Assembly (NCBI GenBank): GCA_035525375.1
Contig: DATLEI010000028.1
Span: 1 to 44,723, forward strand
Origin: JALZBN01 sp035525375
GTDB lineage: Bacteria; Actinomycetota; Acidimicrobiia; Acidimicrobiales; AC-14
DNA: 44,723 nt
Direction of reading: 5' to 3'
In this document: piece after piece, positions 44,245 through 44,723 of the stretch
Numbering within the stretch: the stretch's first letter is position 1
How the letters are laid out: every line of letters starts with the position of its first letter
Translations under genes and position numbers: made by a program
The notes under the pieces: model-generated
Seen by the model: the letters and a program-made list of their open reading frames with translations, nothing else
What the model was told of the DNA's origin: nothing
The model's database searches: none

Positions 44245-44723
44245 CCAGTACCGGGGGGCCAGCCGCCTCCGACGGTAGCCAGGACTGGCGCGCCGGGCCC
44301 GTCCTCGATAGGCGTGCTGCGGTCATCGGGAAGCTCGGGTCCGCTGGCCCAGCGCTCGGCCATGGTCGCCTCGAGATGGGCGGCGACGGCGTCAGCTCCG
44401 AGCCGATGCACGGTCTGGCCCAGCGTTTCGCCGGCGCGACGGGAAGACTCCCAGACACCGACGATGGCATCGGTCGCGGCACCGACGTCAGTTGCAGCGA
44501 CCCGGCCGACGACTTGCCCCAAGCGCCGCTGCTCGAGATCGGCACCCAGGAAGACCTGATAGCCGTCGCGCGTCCTTCCGCCGACGCGGACCTTGGAACC
44601 AGCGAGTCCGATGTCGGCGACCTGGTGCTGGGCGCAGGAGTTGGGACAACCCGAGATGTGCACCCGCAGCGAGGAGTTCCGGGCGAGGGCACGGCTGTCG
44701 AGCAGGCCCACTCCCGCGTCCGG
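44241..44723 (-). CDS. Ferredoxin-type nitrite/sulfite reductase, C-terminal part (5' end outside window)
   Basis: End of a siroheme/[4Fe-4S] reductase that makes six-electron reductions of nitrite to ammonia or sulfite to sulfide. The frame is open to the window edge. The cluster/siroheme motif HISGCPNSCAQHQVADIGL is clear, giving Cys-x3-Cys of the four cluster ligands; the other two should lie upstream, outside the window. The region after it fits the second ferredoxin-like and C-terminal domains, ending in a Gly/Pro-rich tail. Neighbouring narK favours nitrite as substrate, but the family cannot be separated from sulfite reductase on this fragment alone. Confidence 0.85.
   Translation of the reverse strand, partial: PDAGVGLLDSRALARNSSLRVHISGCPNSCAQHQVADIGLAGSKVRVGGRTRDGYQVFLGADLEQRRLGQVVGRVAATDVGAATDAIVGVWESSRRAGETLGQTVHRLGADAVAAHLEATMAERWASGPELPDDRSTPIEDGPGAPVLATVGGGWPPGTG

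Overview
This window looks like a chromosomal core-genome segment of a high-GC actinobacterium, most likely class Acidimicrobiia or a close relative. That placement is inferred from gene content and order, not from a marker tree. Supporting signs are many GTG/TTG starts, a promoter with a GAAC-N4-GTTC LexA operator at recA, recA followed by spoVS instead of recX, FtsK and RNase J beside dapA, no hfq in view, and several genes whose -10 element lies 6-8 nt before the start codon, as in leaderless transcription. I saw no phage, insertion sequence, CRISPR array, rRNA or tRNA. Coding density is very high and many neighbours overlap by 1-4 nt (TGATG, GTGA, ATGA).

Layout. (1) 1-2277: the end of an S9 serine peptidase, an overlapping membrane-anchored caspase-like protein, and a small HTH-like protein. 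(2) 2305-9400, minus strand: recA, then spoVS-miaB-miaA-dapF-hflX-dapC, a tightly packed unit mixing tRNA modification, ribosome-associated GTPase and diaminopimelate genes. An ankyrin-repeat gene diverges from recA across the LexA operator. (3) 10140-15578, minus: DUF5679 mini-protein, rimO, pgsA, cinA and a GAF/PAS/GAF/PP2C phosphatase. (4) 15778-19930: a small membrane protein, ftsK (minus) and an alpha/beta hydrolase. (5) 19957-25537, minus: a 995-residue hybrid histidine kinase, dapA and rnj. (6) 25585-27071: two DedA-type membrane proteins. (7) 27057-32682, minus: rpsO, pnp, an M16 peptidase, a YceH-family protein and dapB. (8) 32740-37732: a membrane protein and an ArfB-like rescue factor (plus), then HIT-phoH-ybeY-corC-like-era (minus). 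(9) 37797-41792: a putative tandem Sm-like protein, an excisionase-type HTH protein, an anchored coiled-coil protein and an ABC-2 exporter. (10) 41803-44723: a nitrate-assimilation locus with narK, a molybdopterin (SUOX-fold) protein, a 4-Cys mini-protein and the end of a nitrite/sulfite reductase.

How the genes work together. Four genes of lysine/meso-diaminopimelate synthesis (dapC, dapF, dapA, dapB) lie in three different transcription units next to translation and RNA-processing genes. The RNA side is rich: MiaA, MiaB, RimO, HflX, RNase J, PNPase, S15, YbeY, Era and ArfB. The most promising undescribed items are the tandem Sm-like protein (37797-38363), the molybdoprotein plus 4-Cys pair inside the nitrate locus (43508-44244), the S9/caspase pair at the left edge, and a DapF whose first catalytic cysteine is serine.
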